A stretch of DNA of 64,000 nucleotides, from the NCBI GenBank assembly GCA_002479485.1, contig DLNM01000035.1:62726-126725 (forward strand), written 5' to 3'. This DNA is from Firmicutes bacterium UBA7510 (GTDB lineage: Bacteria; Bacillota; Clostridia; Tissierellales; Sedimentibacteraceae). The notes under the pieces were generated by a model that saw only the letters and a program-made list of their open reading frames with translations, searched no databases and was not told where the DNA came from. A program made the position numbers and the translations under genes. Shown piece after piece: positions 62,632 through 64,000 of the stretch (positions are counted from its first letter, which is position 1; each line of letters opens with the position of its first letter).

Positions 62632-64000
62632 ATGAAAAAAAATGATATTGCAATTATTGGCATTGCTATCCGTTTTCCTGAAGCGAATACTTTAGATGAA
62701 TTTTGGGAAGGCCTTGTTCAAGGAAAGGATTATATACGAACACTCCCCGAACAAAGAAAAACGGATGTAGAAAATTTTTATCAGTATGCTTATGGGCATT
62801 TACCTGAAAAAATTCCACCCGCAGCATATTTGGATAGAATTGATCTGTTTGATTATAAATATTTTGGCATTAGTCAAAAGGAAGCTATATACACTGAACC
62901 AGCTCATCGTATATTTATGGAAACAGCCATTAAATGTTTTGCAGATGCAGGATATAATAGAGAACGAATTCAAAATAGTAAAACAGGCTTATTTATAGGT
63001 TATGGAGGAGATTATGAATTTCAACAAATAATATCAATCCTTGATAGAGATAATAAAAATGTTCATGCTATTGGCGTATTATCATCATTTATAACATCAA
63101 GGATATCTTATTTATTAGACCTAAAGGGGCCAGCAATGGCAATTGACACATCTTGTTCATCATCCCTAGTTGCATTACACACAGCGTGTCAAAGCATTCG
63201 CAATGGTGAATGCGATATGGCATTAGTAGGTGGTGCTCAAATATATTCAGTTCCTGTATATAATGGTGATATAGGCGTTCGTTCAAAAAATCATCGAACA
63301 TGTTCATTTGATGATAGTGCCGATGGAACAGGATCTGGAGAAGGTGTATGTACACTATTGCTAAAAAATGCATTAAAAGCTAATCTTGATGGTGATAGTA
63401 TCTACGCTATAATCAAGGGAAGTGCAATCAATAGTGATGGAAATTCTATTAGTATTACAAGTCCAAATCTTGATTCACAGAAAAATGCAATTCTTTCGGC
63501 ATGGGAGAATGCAAATGTTGATCCAAAAACTATTACATATATTGAAGCTCACGGAACAGGAACTAGGTTGGGTGATCCCATTGAATTAGATGCATTGACA
63601 CAAGCATTTAAAGAGCATACAAATAGCAGACATTTTTGCGCAACAAGCTCAGTTAAATCAAATATAGGACATTTAGGATATTGTGCAGGTCTAGCTGGTG
63701 TTACTCGTGCAGTTCTTCAATTAATTCATAAGAAATATACACCTACTGTTCACTTTTCAAAGCTGAATAAAAACATAAACTTAGATGATAGTGCTTTGTT
63801 TATAAGTGATAAAGTATCAGATTGGAATACTGACAATGCTCCGAGAAGATGCGGAATCAGTTCATTTGGTATTAGTGGAACTAATTGTCATGTTGTTATA
63901 GAAGAATCGGACAAACTATTTGATTTCAAAAAAAATTTTTCTATGTCAACAGTATCTTCAATGTCTTTTTTCGAATCAAAGCGTTGTTGGTTTGATTTTA
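62632..64000 (+). CDS. Polyketide synthase, N-terminal ketosynthase (truncated by window end)
   Basis: 456 codons seen, no stop before the window ends. A complete KS: DTSCSSSL (C175), EAHGTGT (H307) and KSNIGHLG (H347), so it should condense. The start is DIAIIGIAIRFPEANTLDEFW, a modular type-I KS without an N-terminal docking domain. GAAGGAAA precedes ATG 62632. It opens the PKS part of the cluster and could extend the acyl-D-Asn or the modified residue; AT type and later domains lie outside the window. Confidence 0.93.
   Translation, partial: MKKNDIAIIGIAIRFPEANTLDEFWEGLVQGKDYIRTLPEQRKTDVENFYQYAYGHLPEKIPPAAYLDRIDLFDYKYFGISQKEAIYTEPAHRIFMETAIKCFADAGYNRERIQNSKTGLFIGYGGDYEFQQIISILDRDNKNVHAIGVLSSFITSRISYLLDLKGPAMAIDTSCSSSLVALHTACQSIRNGECDMALVGGAQIYSVPVYNGDIGVRSKNHRTCSFDDSADGTGSGEGVCTLLLKNALKANLDGDSIYAIIKGSAINSDGNSISITSPNLDSQKNAILSAWENANVDPKTITYIEAHGTGTRLGDPIELDALTQAFKEHTNSRHFCATSSVKSNIGHLGYCAGLAGVTRAVLQLIHKKYTPTVHFSKLNKNINLDDSALFISDKVSDWNTDNAPRRCGISSFGISGTNCHVVIEESDKLFDFKKNFSMSTVSSMSFFESKRCWFDF

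Noticed and set aside
1..64000. CRISPR arrays, tRNA or rRNA genes
   Set aside because: No regularly spaced repeats and no cloverleaf or rRNA-like stretch noticed while reading; a tRNAscan/CRISPR finder run would be decisive.

Overview
The window is strongly AT-rich and gene-dense, with GGAGG-type ribosome sites. It looks like chromosomal DNA of an anaerobic low-GC Firmicute (class Clostridia). Supporting content: pyruvate phosphate dikinase with its regulator, ferredoxin-dependent IorAB, a V-type ATPase whose proteolipid carries the Na+-site residues, Spo0A-box-like sites, and a biosynthetic cluster equipped with oxygen-independent enzymes. The genus cannot be named from sequence alone.

Layout. 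1-1.5 kb: a self-regulating MarR gene and a membrane protein. 1.5-5 kb (minus): ppdK and its bifunctional regulator. 5.1-18.6 kb (plus): dxs runs directly into a Gram-positive Pel exopolysaccharide operon (pelD, E, A, F, G), extended by CotH kinase, VTC-domain and DUF4956 genes and closed by an RsmC-like methyltransferase. 18.6-23.6 kb (minus): chemoreceptor, iorBA, and a membrane protein with an MltG-like end domain. 24-25.7 kb: a TGS-P-loop nucleoside kinase behind a long structured leader. 25.8-34.9 kb: the ntpFIKECGABD V-ATPase operon followed by a possible small RNA. 34.9-38.3 kb: a decayed accessory zone with remnants of a toxin deaminase, IS256-type and DDE transposases, an XRE regulator with Spo0A-like boxes, and a cysteine-rich orphan. 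38.4-40.3 kb: groES-groEL without a CIRCE element.

40.5-64.0 kb (running off the end) is the most interesting part: an NRPS/PKS cluster built on prodrug logic. The first NRPS is starter C - A - T - E, and the A-domain specificity residues I read (DFTKIGEVGK) almost match the asparagine code, so it should make an N-acyl-D-Asn cap. Upstream sits a 1043-aa fusion of a ClbP-type serine peptidase (S95xxK98) with an ABC exporter, the ZmaM-like type-II prodrug peptidase arrangement. Together they predict a compound made as an inactive acyl-D-Asn precursor and activated on export, as in colibactin and zwittermicin, but from an anaerobic Firmicute.

The tailoring genes are unusual and mostly oxygen-independent: a B12-type radical SAM enzyme, a second B12-type radical SAM fused to an NRPS A-T module, a U32-family Fe-S protein, a DUF362 ferredoxin protein, a chorismatase/RidA-like protein, a thiolase with the catalytic His replaced by Tyr, a stand-alone C domain, and a PKS beginning with a complete KS. 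I do not recognise this combination as a described pathway.

Structured leaders recur upstream of several housekeeping genes (ppdK, dxs, the nucleoside kinase, ntpC, ntpA). They share sequence blocks and one covarying hairpin, which suggests dispersed 5'-UTR repeats.
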